Positions 34,295 through 42,943 of a DNA stretch of 64,000 bases are shown piece by piece. Position 1 is the first letter of the stretch, and every line of letters begins with the position of its first letter. The notes under the pieces are model-generated. The model was not told the origin of the DNA. It was given only the letters and a program-made list of their open reading frames with translations, and did no database searches. Position numbers and translations under genes: made by a program. This DNA is from Kumtagia sp963829135 (GTDB taxonomy: Bacteria; Pseudomonadota; Alphaproteobacteria; Rhizobiales; Rhizobiaceae), in assembly GCA_963829135.1 (NCBI GenBank), contig CAWHHO010000008.1:310001-374000 (forward strand), written 5' to 3'.

Positions 34295-35836
34295 CTATCC
34301 GGTTTGGTGCGAACGGTTCAACTCCCGTTCAGTCGTCGCTTCACTGACCTTTCGTAGATAAGCAATCGGATCCGGGGCCAGAAAGCCTTCGATGCCCCGA
34401 GCCACCGCCCTCACGAATTCGACGTTTGCCCCAAGTCGGGGATCGAAAATGCGGTTGATGGCGAGGATTGAGGCTGCAAGCGCAGGCGGGTCATTGCCGA
34501 TCCGTTCGGCGATTTCCGCAACCCGTTCGGCATAGGGATCGTCAGCCTGCCAGCTTTTGCCAAAGCGGGCGGATGCGCGGATCAGGTACACCATCCACGC
34601 CGCGACCGGCACAGACAGCAGAGCGACACCTTGACCGCGGGACAGGCGCTCGCGGATTGGATTGAGCAGGCGCTGTACGATCTTTTGCGAGCCGTCGGTT
34701 GCGATCTGGTGATTTCGGTGGTGGATTGCCCTGTTCCGCAGCCGCTTCAGGCTTTGCTCGACATAGCTCCCGGGTTCTATTCCCGGAACCGGCTGGAGCG
34801 TCGGCAATGTCTCCTCCATCAGCATCCGCCGCACGAAATTGACCAGCACCGGATCGGCCATATCGTCGCAAGTGCATTCGTGGCCGGCAAATACGCCGAG
34901 GTAGCACAATGTCGTCTGTGCGCCATTGAGGACGCGCATTTTGAGGTGCTCGTAAGGCTGGACCTCGTCCACGAAGGTCGCACCGGCGAGATCCCATCGC
35001 GGCATCCGCCCGGCAAAGCTCTGCTCGATCGCCCATTGCCGAAAAGGCTCTCCAACCACCACCGCATCGTCGCGATACCCGTAGTCTCGCTTGACGGTTT
35101 CGATATCTGCAGCGGTCGTGGCGGGTACAATCCGGTCGATCATAGAGGAGGGGAATGCGGCGTTCGTTCCAATCCAGTCCGCAAGCGCGCTGCTCCGCCG
35201 GCTTGCGATTGCGCCCACGACATTGCCGAGGATCATCCCATTCGACGGAATATTGTCGCAGCTCATCAGCGTCAGCGGGCGGCCGTGCGACTGCATGCGC
35301 AGTTCAAGCGCACGGGAGATCAGCCCCGGCAGGCTACGCGGCGCTTCCGGATGCGCAAGGTCGTGGACGATGTCCGGCGTATCCGTGGCCAGTTCGCCGG
35401 TCGCTGGTGTGTGGCAATAGCCTTTCTCGGTGACGGTGACGGTGACAACATCGATAGCCGGCGAAGCAAGAACGGCGAGAGCCGGATCCGGACGCTCCTG
35501 GCTATCGACAATGCTGACCATGCTGCCGATCACGCGCGCCTCGACGCGGCCGTCTTCGCGCAGCAGGCGCGTATACAACCCCTGCTGCTTGCCCAGCGTG
35601 TCGCCCAACCGCGGATCGCGGATGTTGATCCCAACCACACCCCAGCGCCCGAAGCGCTTGCCAAGCAGGTCGTCGGTGTATTCCTCCTGATGGCAGCGAT
35701 GGAACGCGCCGACGCCGATATGCGCCATGCCGACCTGCAGGGATGCGCGATCATACGCCGGGCGTTTAACGGCCGCCGGCAGCCGGTCGAGCAATGAAGG
35801 GCCAAGCTCTTCCAAACTGCCTGGTGCAGTGCTCAA
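34295..35836 (-). CDS. Mannitol dehydrogenase-family polyol/uronate dehydrogenase
   Basis: A 513-residue long-chain secondary alcohol dehydrogenase (UxuB/MtlK class). The N-terminal Rossmann part has AHIGVGAFHRCHQEEY; the C-terminal catalytic domain has KMRVLNGAQTTLCYLG. The family motif K-x4-N-x2-H usually ends in His; here that position is Gln, so substrate preference may differ. Candidate reactions are fructuronate/mannonate or mannitol/fructose interconversion. It starts at TTG overlapping the SDR stop (TTGA at 35833-35836). Confidence 0.82.
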   Translation of the reverse strand: MSTAPGSLEELGPSLLDRLPAAVKRPAYDRASLQVGMAHIGVGAFHRCHQEEYTDDLLGKRFGRWGVVGINIRDPRLGDTLGKQQGLYTRLLREDGRVEARVIGSMVSIVDSQERPDPALAVLASPAIDVVTVTVTEKGYCHTPATGELATDTPDIVHDLAHPEAPRSLPGLISRALELRMQSHGRPLTLMSCDNIPSNGMILGNVVGAIASRRSSALADWIGTNAAFPSSMIDRIVPATTAADIETVKRDYGYRDDAVVVGEPFRQWAIEQSFAGRMPRWDLAGATFVDEVQPYEHLKMRVLNGAQTTLCYLGVFAGHECTCDDMADPVLVNFVRRMLMEETLPTLQPVPGIEPGSYVEQSLKRLRNRAIHHRNHQIATDGSQKIVQRLLNPIRERLSRGQGVALLSVPVAAWMVYLIRASARFGKSWQADDPYAERVAEIAERIGNDPPALAASILAINRIFDPRLGANVEFVRAVARGIEGFLAPDPIAYLRKVSEATTERELNRSHQTG

Positions 35837-36615
35837 TCGTTGCCCCCCATGACCCGCTGCTCCTGGTCGATGACGGCGCCGGTCATCGGGCCGGCGGCAT
35901 CGCTTGCCAGGAAGACGGCGAGGTTGGCGACGTCTTCACTCGCCAGCAGCCGCCCGAAGGGCAGCGCCGCATTGGCGGCTTCGATCCATTCGGGGCCGTG
36001 GCCCAGCGTCTCGGCCTGCATGATTCGTTCGGCCGGCGTGTCCGCCCAACCGACATTTATGCCGTTGACGCGAATCCGGTCGAAGCGATGGGCGTTTGCG
36101 GCGTTTTTCGTCAGCAGCGCCAGTGCCGCCTTGCTGGCGGAATAGACCGCGAGCTCCGGTGCGCCGCAATGCGCGTTGATCGACACGATGTTGACGATCG
36201 CCCCGCCCTGCCCGCGCTGGCGCATCGCCTTGATCGCCTCTTGCATCAGGAAGAACGGCGCGCGCGCATTGACGGCGAACAGCTTCCCCCAATCGTCAAT
36301 CGTCGCATCGACAAAGGAGGCGCGATCAGTGAGGCCGGCGGCGTTCACCAGAATGTCGATCCGTCGGAATTTCCGAAGGCATTCCGCCATCAGCAATGAC
36401 GGCGCGGCAGGATCGGCAAGATCGATCGCGACGAAAGCTGTCGGCACAGACATAGCGGCCAGTTCTGCCGCGACCGCGTTGCCGCGCGAGGCGTCACGCC
36501 CGGTTATGACAAGGCCGGCAGCGCCGGAACGCGCCAGCGTTTCCGCTATTGCGCGGCCGATGCCCTGTGTGGCGCCGGTGACCAAGGCCACCTTGCCGTC
36601 GACCCGAGCCTCCAA
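35833..36615 (-). CDS. Short-chain dehydrogenase/reductase
   Basis: A 260-residue classical SDR. The NAD(P)-binding motif is VTGATQGIGRAIAETLAR, followed by the NAG motif in LVNAAGLTD, the catalytic Ser in IVNIVSINAHCG and the YxxxK in AVYSASKAALALL. The start is TTG at 36615 with GGGAGGGAAG just upstream. The gene is coupled to the mannitol-dehydrogenase-like gene. It probably oxidises a sugar or sugar acid in the pathway. Confidence 0.87.
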   Translation of the reverse strand: MEARVDGKVALVTGATQGIGRAIAETLARSGAAGLVITGRDASRGNAVAAELAAMSVPTAFVAIDLADPAAPSLLMAECLRKFRRIDILVNAAGLTDRASFVDATIDDWGKLFAVNARAPFFLMQEAIKAMRQRGQGGAIVNIVSINAHCGAPELAVYSASKAALALLTKNAANAHRFDRIRVNGINVGWADTPAERIMQAETLGHGPEWIEAANAALPFGRLLASEDVANLAVFLASDAAGPMTGAVIDQEQRVMGGND

Positions 36616-36693
36616 GGCTTCCCTCCCGGAACGGATTTTCTATTTTCCGAAAGATGGAATGAGAATTCCCGACAGTCAACCTTTCCCTTTGGC

Positions 36694-37605
36694 TCAGCTA
36701 TCGCGGCGGGCCACAACTCCGTGCACCAGCGCCATGCCGACGGCGAGCGACGCGGCCAGCGAGCGAAACCCGGCGAAGTCCGATTCCACGACCTCCACCC
36801 ATCTGTCGGAAAGCTTGATGAGTGGGCTGAAGGTGCTGTCGGTGATCGTCACGATGCGAGCGTCGCGTTCGCGCGCCACGGCCACCAGGTCGGGTGTGAT
36901 CGAGTTATAGGGGCTGAAGCTGACCGCCAGCACCGCATCGCCCTTGCCGATGCAACCAACCTGGTCGAGCGCCGTCGAGCCGACATTGTCGACCAGCACA
37001 TTCCGCACACCCTGCTGCGAAAGGGTGATCGAAAGATACGTCGTTACGGGAAAGGCCCGCTTGCTGCCGATCACGTAGATCAGATCCGCTTCGGCAAGCA
37101 ATTGGATCATCTGCTCGAAGCTTTGCGGATCGAGATTTTCGCCGATGCGGGCAAGCGACTCCTGCGACGCGGCGACCATTCCGCTCATGAAGTGCAGGCT
37201 GGGCTGGGTTTCGGCGGGCACATCGTCGCGTGCGGGTCCTTCTGGCCAGGAGCCTTTGATGTGTTCCTTGAACAGGCCCTGAAAGTCGGAGAAGCCGGAA
37301 TATCCGAAGATTTTCGCGAAGCGCACCAGGGTTGAAGGCTGCACACCCGCCTGCTCCGCCACCTGGATGATTGTGCCCAGGGCGACATCGCTTGGATGCT
37401 GCCAGAGGAAGATCGCCACCTGCCGAAGGCGCTTCGGAAAATGGATCGTGCCGGACGACAGAACGGCGCGCAATTCCTCGTAAGTCTGCGGCTTGGAGTA
37501 ACCCAGCGCCGCGCGAGCACCACTTTTTCCAGATTTATTCGGCATCGGCTTGATGGCGGCGGTTTCTGGAGTGGCGGGTGCCGACTTGGACATTTCCATT
37601 CTCAT
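36694..37605 (-). CDS. MurR/RpiR-family transcriptional regulator
   Basis: A 303-residue regulator. An N-terminal HTH_6 domain (about residues 40-115, LRQVAIFLWQHPSDVALGTI, then AGVQPSTLVRFAKIFGYSGF) is followed by a SIS sugar-phosphate-binding domain (about 150-280; VIGSKRAFPVTTYLSITLSQ and AVSFSPYNSITPDLVAVARE). It probably senses a phosphosugar of this pathway and controls both flanking transcripts. It lies 78 bases before the SDR on the same strand and is divergent from the Gfo/Idh gene. Confidence 0.88.
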   Translation of the reverse strand: MRMEMSKSAPATPETAAIKPMPNKSGKSGARAALGYSKPQTYEELRAVLSSGTIHFPKRLRQVAIFLWQHPSDVALGTIIQVAEQAGVQPSTLVRFAKIFGYSGFSDFQGLFKEHIKGSWPEGPARDDVPAETQPSLHFMSGMVAASQESLARIGENLDPQSFEQMIQLLAEADLIYVIGSKRAFPVTTYLSITLSQQGVRNVLVDNVGSTALDQVGCIGKGDAVLAVSFSPYNSITPDLVAVARERDARIVTITDSTFSPLIKLSDRWVEVVESDFAGFRSLAASLAVGMALVHGVVARRDS

Positions 37606-37653
37606 GGCTACGCAGGATCATGTGCGACTGGTACCCATATTACGGCATTCGAA

Positions 37654-37667
37654 TTTCACAATTGAAA
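37654..37667. promoter_or_regulatory. Candidate RpiR operator in the divergent promoter region
   Basis: A perfect inverted repeat TTTCA-CAAT-TGAAA in the 137-base gap between the RpiR gene and the Gfo/Idh gene. It sits about 50 bases before the regulator start and 75 before the dehydrogenase start, well placed to control both. Assignment to this regulator is by position. Confidence 0.5.
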
Positions 37668-37742
37668 AAATAGAAACCCCCTTCGAAGGCGGTGTGGGCC
37701 ATCCTATAGTGGCGCCCCTATCGGCCGGCGATTAAGAGGAAG

Positions 37743-38933
37743 ATGTCCATGGTCTACGCCACGTCTGACGGAGTCTCCGCGGAGCGCTTGCGGGTGGGAA
37801 TGGTTGGGGGCGGACGCGATGCCTTCATCGGCGCTGTGCACCGCTTTGCCATGCGGCTCGACGACCGAATTGCTCTTGTGGCTGGCGCGCTCTCGTCCGA
37901 TGCGGACAAAGCCGCTGCATCGGCTGCGGAGATCGGTATCGCGCCTGACCGCAGCTACGCCGACTACCTCGAAATGGCCCGCGCCGAGGCTACGCGCGCT
38001 GATGGCATCGAGGCGGTGGTTATTGTAACGCCAAATCACCTCCATGCTCCGATCGCGACTGCTTTCCTTGAGGCCGGGATCGATGTGATCTGCGACAAGC
38101 CGCTTTCGACGACGCTGGAAGACGCGCAGGCCCTCGTGGCCTTGACCAAAGCCAGCAAGCGCAAGTTTCTCGTGACGCTAAACAATACCGGTTACGCCAT
38201 GGTCCGGCAGGCGCGCGAGATGGTCGCCTCAGGCGAACTCGGGCGGTTGGTGGCGCTGCATGGCGCCTATATCCAGGACTGGCTGACGCTGCCGATCGAT
38301 GCCGAGGGGCAGAAGCAGGCGGAGTGGCGCACAGATCCCGCTCGTGCCGGCCAGTCCGCGGTGCTTGCCGATATAGGCGTGCACGCGTTCAATCTCGCCT
38401 GTTTCGTTTCCGGCTGTGAGGCGGATGAGGTGGCGGCTGACCTCTTCACCGCCGTTCCCGGTCGTCGTCTCGACGACAACGCCCATGTAATGGTGCGCTG
38501 GTCGGGAGGCGTACGGGGGACGATCCTGGCAAGCCAGACCTCGCCCGGCCACTACAACGATCTGTCCGTCCGGATTTACGGCGACAAGGCCGGATTGGAA
38601 TGGCATGGGTCCCGGCCGGAAGAGCTCAAGTTCACGCCTTATGGCGAGGAGTCGCGCACGCTGGTGCGTGGCGGCCATGGCTTCACCAATTCGAGCCGCG
38701 ACGCATCGCGCATGCCGGCAGGGCACCCGGAAGGCTATATCGAAGCCTTCGCCAATTTATACCGCGATGCCGCGGACATCATCCGGGCTCATCGGACAAG
38801 CGGCATGCCGGATCCAGCCAAGCTGCAATCGGTGCCCGATGTCTTGGACGGAGCGCGGGGCGTCAAATTTGTCGCTGCCGCCGTCCAATCTAACGCTGCC
38901 AACGGCGTCTGGACTCGAGCGCGATTCGAGTGA
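37743..38933 (+). CDS. Gfo/Idh/MocA-family oxidoreductase
   Basis: A 396-residue NAD(P)-dependent sugar/inositol-type dehydrogenase. Rossmann motif VGMVGGGRDAFIGAVHR, then VVIVTPNHLHAPIATAFLEAG and the catalytic EKP-like segment DVICDKPLSTT, with a possible catalytic His in ADIGVHAFNLACF. GAGGA precedes the start by 7 bases. It is divergent from the RpiR gene and so likely part of the same sugar regulon. Confidence 0.87.
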   Translation: MSMVYATSDGVSAERLRVGMVGGGRDAFIGAVHRFAMRLDDRIALVAGALSSDADKAAASAAEIGIAPDRSYADYLEMARAEATRADGIEAVVIVTPNHLHAPIATAFLEAGIDVICDKPLSTTLEDAQALVALTKASKRKFLVTLNNTGYAMVRQAREMVASGELGRLVALHGAYIQDWLTLPIDAEGQKQAEWRTDPARAGQSAVLADIGVHAFNLACFVSGCEADEVAADLFTAVPGRRLDDNAHVMVRWSGGVRGTILASQTSPGHYNDLSVRIYGDKAGLEWHGSRPEELKFTPYGEESRTLVRGGHGFTNSSRDASRMPAGHPEGYIEAFANLYRDAADIIRAHRTSGMPDPAKLQSVPDVLDGARGVKFVAAAVQSNAANGVWTRARFE

Positions 38934-39006
38934 GGCTTGTGCGCGCCGGACGAACTCGCACGGTTTCCCGGGTGAATGCCCAAGATTCCCTAGGGTTAAT
39001 ACTTAT

Positions 39007-39036
39007 TTGACAAGCGGCCGGACAGCGGCGAGTAAT
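39007..39036 (+). promoter_or_regulatory. Promoter-like element upstream of the FecR-domain gene
   Basis: A consensus TTGACA at 39007-39012 followed 18 bases later by AGTAAT. It leaves a leader of about 135 bases before the start at 39179. The leader contains no recognisable riboswitch. Weak -10 box, so low confidence. Confidence 0.35.
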
Positions 39037-39178
39037 ACGCCGCCCGTCGCGTGGAAGGCGATTTCACTACGCATATCGCTTGCAGTCAGGCATGCCCGCT
39101 TCCGCGCCCCGCTTGGGTAAAAGCATGACAGGAAATTTGTTCGCGCCTCGCACTAAATTGAGGTTTGGAGAGATTGGT

Positions 39179-40267
39179 ATGTCGCTTCGTCGTGCCGCGT
39201 TTGTAGTGCTTTGCGCCACCCTGCTATCTGGGTCTCTACCGGCTTTCGCTGTCGAGCCGATCGGCAAGGCAACCCGCATCAAGACCGAGGTGACAGGCGA
39301 CCGAGGGTCGCTTGTCGTCGAATCGCCAATCCATCAGGACGAACGAATTCGGACTTCGCCCGACGGGCTGGGGCAGTTCACGTTCCGTGACGGCACCAAG
39401 CTCGCAGTCGGGTGGGGCTCATCTGTCGTTGTGGATCGGTTCGTGTTTGACGGCTCCCGCTCGGTCAAGAAACTGACGCTCAAGGCAGCGAAAGGAACAT
39501 TCCGGTGGGTAAGCGGGGGATCGAAATCTTCAGCCTATGAAATCTTGACTCCCGCCGGAACGATTGGTGTGCGCGGCACAGCGTTCGACTTCTACATCGG
39601 CGCGGACGGGACGACCGCAGTCGTGCTGTTGGGAGGGGCGGTCAGCTTTTGCGGCGCCGATGGATGCAAACGGTTGACGAAGCGATGCGATTGCGTCGTC
39701 AGCAAACCTGGGCGGCCTTCGAGCCAGGTGCGCAGGGTCGACCGCAATATATTCACGACGCTGCGAAATCAGAGGGCGCTGCCATTCCTCTCCGGCAACC
39801 AGACTCTCTCAGGCGGGTTGGGTTGGATTGGCGGCTGCAGCATCGGGCTCGCGGCAATGGAACGCAATACCAACGACCGGCAAACGAAGGCTGCGCCGGC
39901 CAAGCCGAGCAAGCCTGAAAAGCCGAGTAAGCCTGAACCGCCGGCCAAGCCGAGTACGCCTGACAAGCCGAGTAAGCCAAGCAAGCCTGAAAAGCCATCC
40001 AAGCCGGATCGGCCAAGCAAGCCTGAACCGCCGGCCAAGCCGAGTAAGCCTGAACCGCCATCCAAGCCTGAACCCAGCAAGCCGGATCGGCCAAGCAAAC
40101 CGGAACCCCCGTCGAAGCCGGAGCCACCGACCAAGCCGGAACCTCCCACGAAACCGGAACGTCCCAATCCAGGAGATCCAGGTACGGAAGGCCGTGAGAC
40201 CGGCAATTCTGGCGAGCGTGGCGAGCGTGAGCCAGGCGGAGAGCGTGGCGGCGGCGGAGGCGGGTAG
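39179..40267 (+). CDS. Secreted FecR-domain protein with Pro/Lys-rich tail
   Basis: A 362-residue protein with a clear signal peptide (FVVLCATLLSGSLPAFA, cleavage near residue 25) and a FecR domain at about 45-150 (DERIRTSPDGLGQFTFRDGT, then LKAAKGTFRWVSG and TPAGTIGVRGTAFDFYIG). Next is a cysteine-containing segment with four Cys near 160-180 (SFCGADGC, RCDC), and from about residue 240 a PSKPEKPSKPEPP-type tract and a Gly/Arg/Glu tail. In this family the FecR domain is periplasmic but not tied to a sigma factor; rhizobia often pair it with a CHASE2 cyclase, as here. The start at 39179 has GGAGA upstream. Confidence 0.82.
   Translation: MSLRRAAFVVLCATLLSGSLPAFAVEPIGKATRIKTEVTGDRGSLVVESPIHQDERIRTSPDGLGQFTFRDGTKLAVGWGSSVVVDRFVFDGSRSVKKLTLKAAKGTFRWVSGGSKSSAYEILTPAGTIGVRGTAFDFYIGADGTTAVVLLGGAVSFCGADGCKRLTKRCDCVVSKPGRPSSQVRRVDRNIFTTLRNQRALPFLSGNQTLSGGLGWIGGCSIGLAAMERNTNDRQTKAAPAKPSKPEKPSKPEPPAKPSTPDKPSKPSKPEKPSKPDRPSKPEPPAKPSKPEPPSKPEPSKPDRPSKPEPPSKPEPPTKPEPPTKPERPNPGDPGTEGRETGNSGERGEREPGGERGGGGGG
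39895..40170 (+). repeat. In-frame degenerate tandem repeat encoding PSKPE/PPSKPE units
   Basis: Irregular repeats of 9-15 bases (AAGCCGAGCAAGCCTGAA and variants) encode Pro-Ser-Lys-Pro-Glu/Asp units over about 90 residues in the FecR-domain protein. The tract could span peptidoglycan and is prone to slippage, so length may vary between strains. Confidence 0.75.
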
Positions 40268-40322
40268 GACCAGGCCCGGTCTGCTCGCTCGGCACCTTTG
40301 CGTCCGTCATCCACGGAATGGG

Positions 40323-42464
40323 TCAGGTGAAATGTTCCGATCTGCGTGAAATCAAGCGGTAGAAGTCGGCAAGGTTGGTCGAAACGAGGTCCGCCTTCAA
40401 TTTTGCCGACCTCACCAGCCTGCGGTTCGCTGCGGTACGGGTCCGCAGAGCTTGTGTGGCGAGCTTGTGAGCGGCGAGCAGCTCAAGAAATTCCGGCGAT
40501 TCCGCGAGATGCTGATCGCCGATGACCGCGAAGACCTTGGTTCGTGTGCTCTTGCCCTTCAGCGGCAGGCGCCCCGCGTCGAGCACCGCAAAATCCGATA
40601 GCGACCGCGCTGTGGCTTCTGAAACAAGGATGTCAAAGCCGACAGTCTTGCAGGACGATTCGAGCCTTGCTGCGACATTCACTGCATCGCCCACCGCCGA
40701 GTAGTTGAAATGCGTTTCCGCTCCCATATTGCCTACACAGGCGACGCCGGTATGGATGCCGATGCCGATGCCGACCGTCTGTTCGTCGCCGAACCCGAAG
40801 GCGTTCTCGCCATTCAGCCTTATCATCGTCTCGCGCATGGCCAATGCGGCTAGGACCGCCCGCTTGGGATGATCGACGACATCCACCGGCGCGTTCCAGA
40901 AGGCCATGATCGAGTCACCGATATATTTGTCGAGCGTCCCTTCGTTTGAGATCACATGCTGGCTCAGTGCATCCAGCAGCTTGTTGAGAAACTGCACCAG
41001 GCCTGTCGGCGTCAGCCGCTCGCTGATCTCGGTGAAGTTGCGAACATCGACGAACATGATGGTCAACTCGCGATCGTCGCCGCCGAGCCGCAAGGCGTCG
41101 CGATTATTCTCGATGCGATGCAGCAGCGACGGCGAAAGATAGTGTCCAAACGCCCGCCGGACATGGCGCCGTTCCCGGTCGATGACGAGGAATCGAAATG
41201 ACGTGGCGGCAAAGTGGGTCACCGAACTGCATATGATTGGCGCAAGCGGATCGAAGAGCAGTCCCGCAGTGGAGAATGCCAGCCATGAGGCAGCAAGGCC
41301 CAGCGCAGTGATCGCCAAGCCGCATAAAAGACCGACAGCGGGGCTGACGAATGTTGTCAAAAGCACCAGCGTAGTTCCCACCACGGCGATCGTCAGTATC
41401 TCCAGGCCATTCGCCCAATCAGGACGCGACAGAAACTGTCCCGACAGGATCTGCTCGACGGTTTGCGCGTGCAGGGAAACGCCTGGAACATTTTCGCCAA
41501 GGGCTGTGGAGCGGATATCCTGCAGTCCGGTTGCAGATGTACCGACGAACACGATGCTGCCGGCAATAGCGTCCTGGACAGTCTTCGGCGGACCGCCAGC
41601 CGCGAGAATCTGCGTAGCTGAGATATAGCGGGTGGCATTGTCGGGGCTGACATAGAGCCAGATTTCACCGGCGGCGGTTGCCGGAACGACGAAGTCGCCA
41701 ACCTTTATTGCCGTTATGGTGTTCGGTACGTCGTCCGCGCTGGCGACGACATAAGTGGAAGCGCCTTGCGCGACCCGGAGAGCCTCCAAGGCGAGATTCG
41801 GATAGAGTTGCGCGCCATCGCTTAGAAAAAGCGGCACAGCCCGGACTGTAGCGGTGGATCGTCCAGGATTGAGGCTGATATGGCCAATACCTGTCGCGGC
41901 AGCCTCAAGTTGCGGGCGCAGCGGGGTAGCCGCTGTCATATGCGGCGGTGCGTTGATGGGGTCCTCTCCCACAAAGGCAAAACCAGCCTTTACCTTCGGG
42001 CGGAAATCGCCTTCGTTTGACAGGCCGAAACCGAGCACGACCAGCGGGTTCGCCAACATGGATTGTGCAAATATATCGTCATTGTCCGGCAGCTTGCTGG
42101 CGAGTGCCGGGTTAAATCCCTCGACATCCCGCATAACGGAGCGGGGCGAAAGTCGGTCCGGCTCCGCAAACACGATATCGAACGCGATCGCCGACGCACC
42201 CATTGCGGAAAGCCTGTCGACCATCTGGGCAATGCGGTTTCGCGGCCACGGCCATTGCCCAAGGTCGCGCAGTGAAGCTTCATCGATATCGACTATTCGT
42301 ACAGGAATATTTGGATCGAACGCTCTCGGCTGCAGCCGCTGGTATTCATCGAATGTTATCTCACGCGCGACCCTCAGCGGCAGCGGGTCAAACGCCCGCA
42401 GCACGGTAAGCGCGGCGACGATCGCCAAGCCAACAATGACGCCAATCTGCTGCGCACGGGTCAT
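40323..42464 (-). CDS. CHASE2-domain class III adenylate/guanylate cyclase
   Basis: A 713-residue membrane cyclase. It has an N-terminal membrane anchor (IGVIVGLAIVAALTVLRAF), a periplasmic CHASE2 sensor (about 30-340, with IPVRIVDIDEASLRDLGQWPWPR), three membrane helices near 350-425 (LEILTIAVVGTTLVLLTTFV and following) and a cytosolic cyclase domain. Both metal Asp are present (IMFVDVRNFTEISERL and DKYIGDSIMAFWNAP), with NYSAVGDAVNVAARLE downstream. It is therefore likely active, making cAMP or cGMP. It converges on the FecR-domain gene with a 55-base gap; the CHASE2 sensor may read the FecR protein. Confidence 0.9.
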   Translation of the reverse strand: MTRAQQIGVIVGLAIVAALTVLRAFDPLPLRVAREITFDEYQRLQPRAFDPNIPVRIVDIDEASLRDLGQWPWPRNRIAQMVDRLSAMGASAIAFDIVFAEPDRLSPRSVMRDVEGFNPALASKLPDNDDIFAQSMLANPLVVLGFGLSNEGDFRPKVKAGFAFVGEDPINAPPHMTAATPLRPQLEAAATGIGHISLNPGRSTATVRAVPLFLSDGAQLYPNLALEALRVAQGASTYVVASADDVPNTITAIKVGDFVVPATAAGEIWLYVSPDNATRYISATQILAAGGPPKTVQDAIAGSIVFVGTSATGLQDIRSTALGENVPGVSLHAQTVEQILSGQFLSRPDWANGLEILTIAVVGTTLVLLTTFVSPAVGLLCGLAITALGLAASWLAFSTAGLLFDPLAPIICSSVTHFAATSFRFLVIDRERRHVRRAFGHYLSPSLLHRIENNRDALRLGGDDRELTIMFVDVRNFTEISERLTPTGLVQFLNKLLDALSQHVISNEGTLDKYIGDSIMAFWNAPVDVVDHPKRAVLAALAMRETMIRLNGENAFGFGDEQTVGIGIGIHTGVACVGNMGAETHFNYSAVGDAVNVAARLESSCKTVGFDILVSEATARSLSDFAVLDAGRLPLKGKSTRTKVFAVIGDQHLAESPEFLELLAAHKLATQALRTRTAANRRLVRSAKLKADLVSTNLADFYRLISRRSEHFT

Positions 42465-42943
42465 AGGATACCAGCGACACGAGTTCGGTATGCAGTCTCA
42501 GGCTATTGATAAGACGCGGCGAAATCTAACTGCTGCGAAGCTTCGTCGACCCGCATCGGCAGTCGTGCGGGGCGGATTCTGCTACTTTCCCTGTGGTTTA
42601 GCAATGGTAGGCCACCCAGCCTTTCCACGGCAGCTGCAGTCGGATCACAACGCGTAGCGTAGACGCTGCGCCGCCTTCCAAAGTTAACCAAGCCGTCTCC
42701 ATAAACGGACATGTCAACTATCCTCTTGAACGGCGTTCATTATGTGATATCGTTCGGTTGTGAACAGCGTTCATAGGAGCGGGCGTGTGCGAAGATAATC
42801 TTCGCCAAGACCGGAGAAAGCTGCTGATGTTCATCGCAGCGATTACCCTTTGAGCGTTAGTTAAGGTAGGCCATATGCCCAAGGACAGGCAACGGGCAGT
42901 GGGCAAAACGCGGTGGCCTAAGCGGGCGCCTAAGGGAAAAGCC
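42465..42943. promoter_or_regulatory. Regulatory region of the acyltransferase gene with two TetR-like operators
   Basis: Within this 479-base gap, two 13-base palindromes of the form TGAAC-nnn-GTTCA lie at 42727-42739 (TGAACGGCGTTCA) and 42761-42773 (TGAACAGCGTTCA), 34 bases centre to centre. A TTGAAC...TATCGT promoter-like pair (42726-42731 and 42748-42753) lies so that the first site covers the -35 box and the second sits just downstream of the -10. TetR-family repressors of lipid and efflux genes use such sites. No TetR gene is in the window. The part from 42465 to 42700 shows nothing further. Confidence 0.5.

Noticed and set aside
34631..35797. A 388-codon plus-strand frame opposite the mannitol-dehydrogenase-like gene
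   Set aside because: Antisense to a protein with clear family motifs; no motifs of its own.
39895..40170. Short spaced repeats suggesting a CRISPR array
   Set aside because: Units are 9-15 bases, in frame and code for Pro/Ser/Lys/Glu; no constant repeat or unique spacers.
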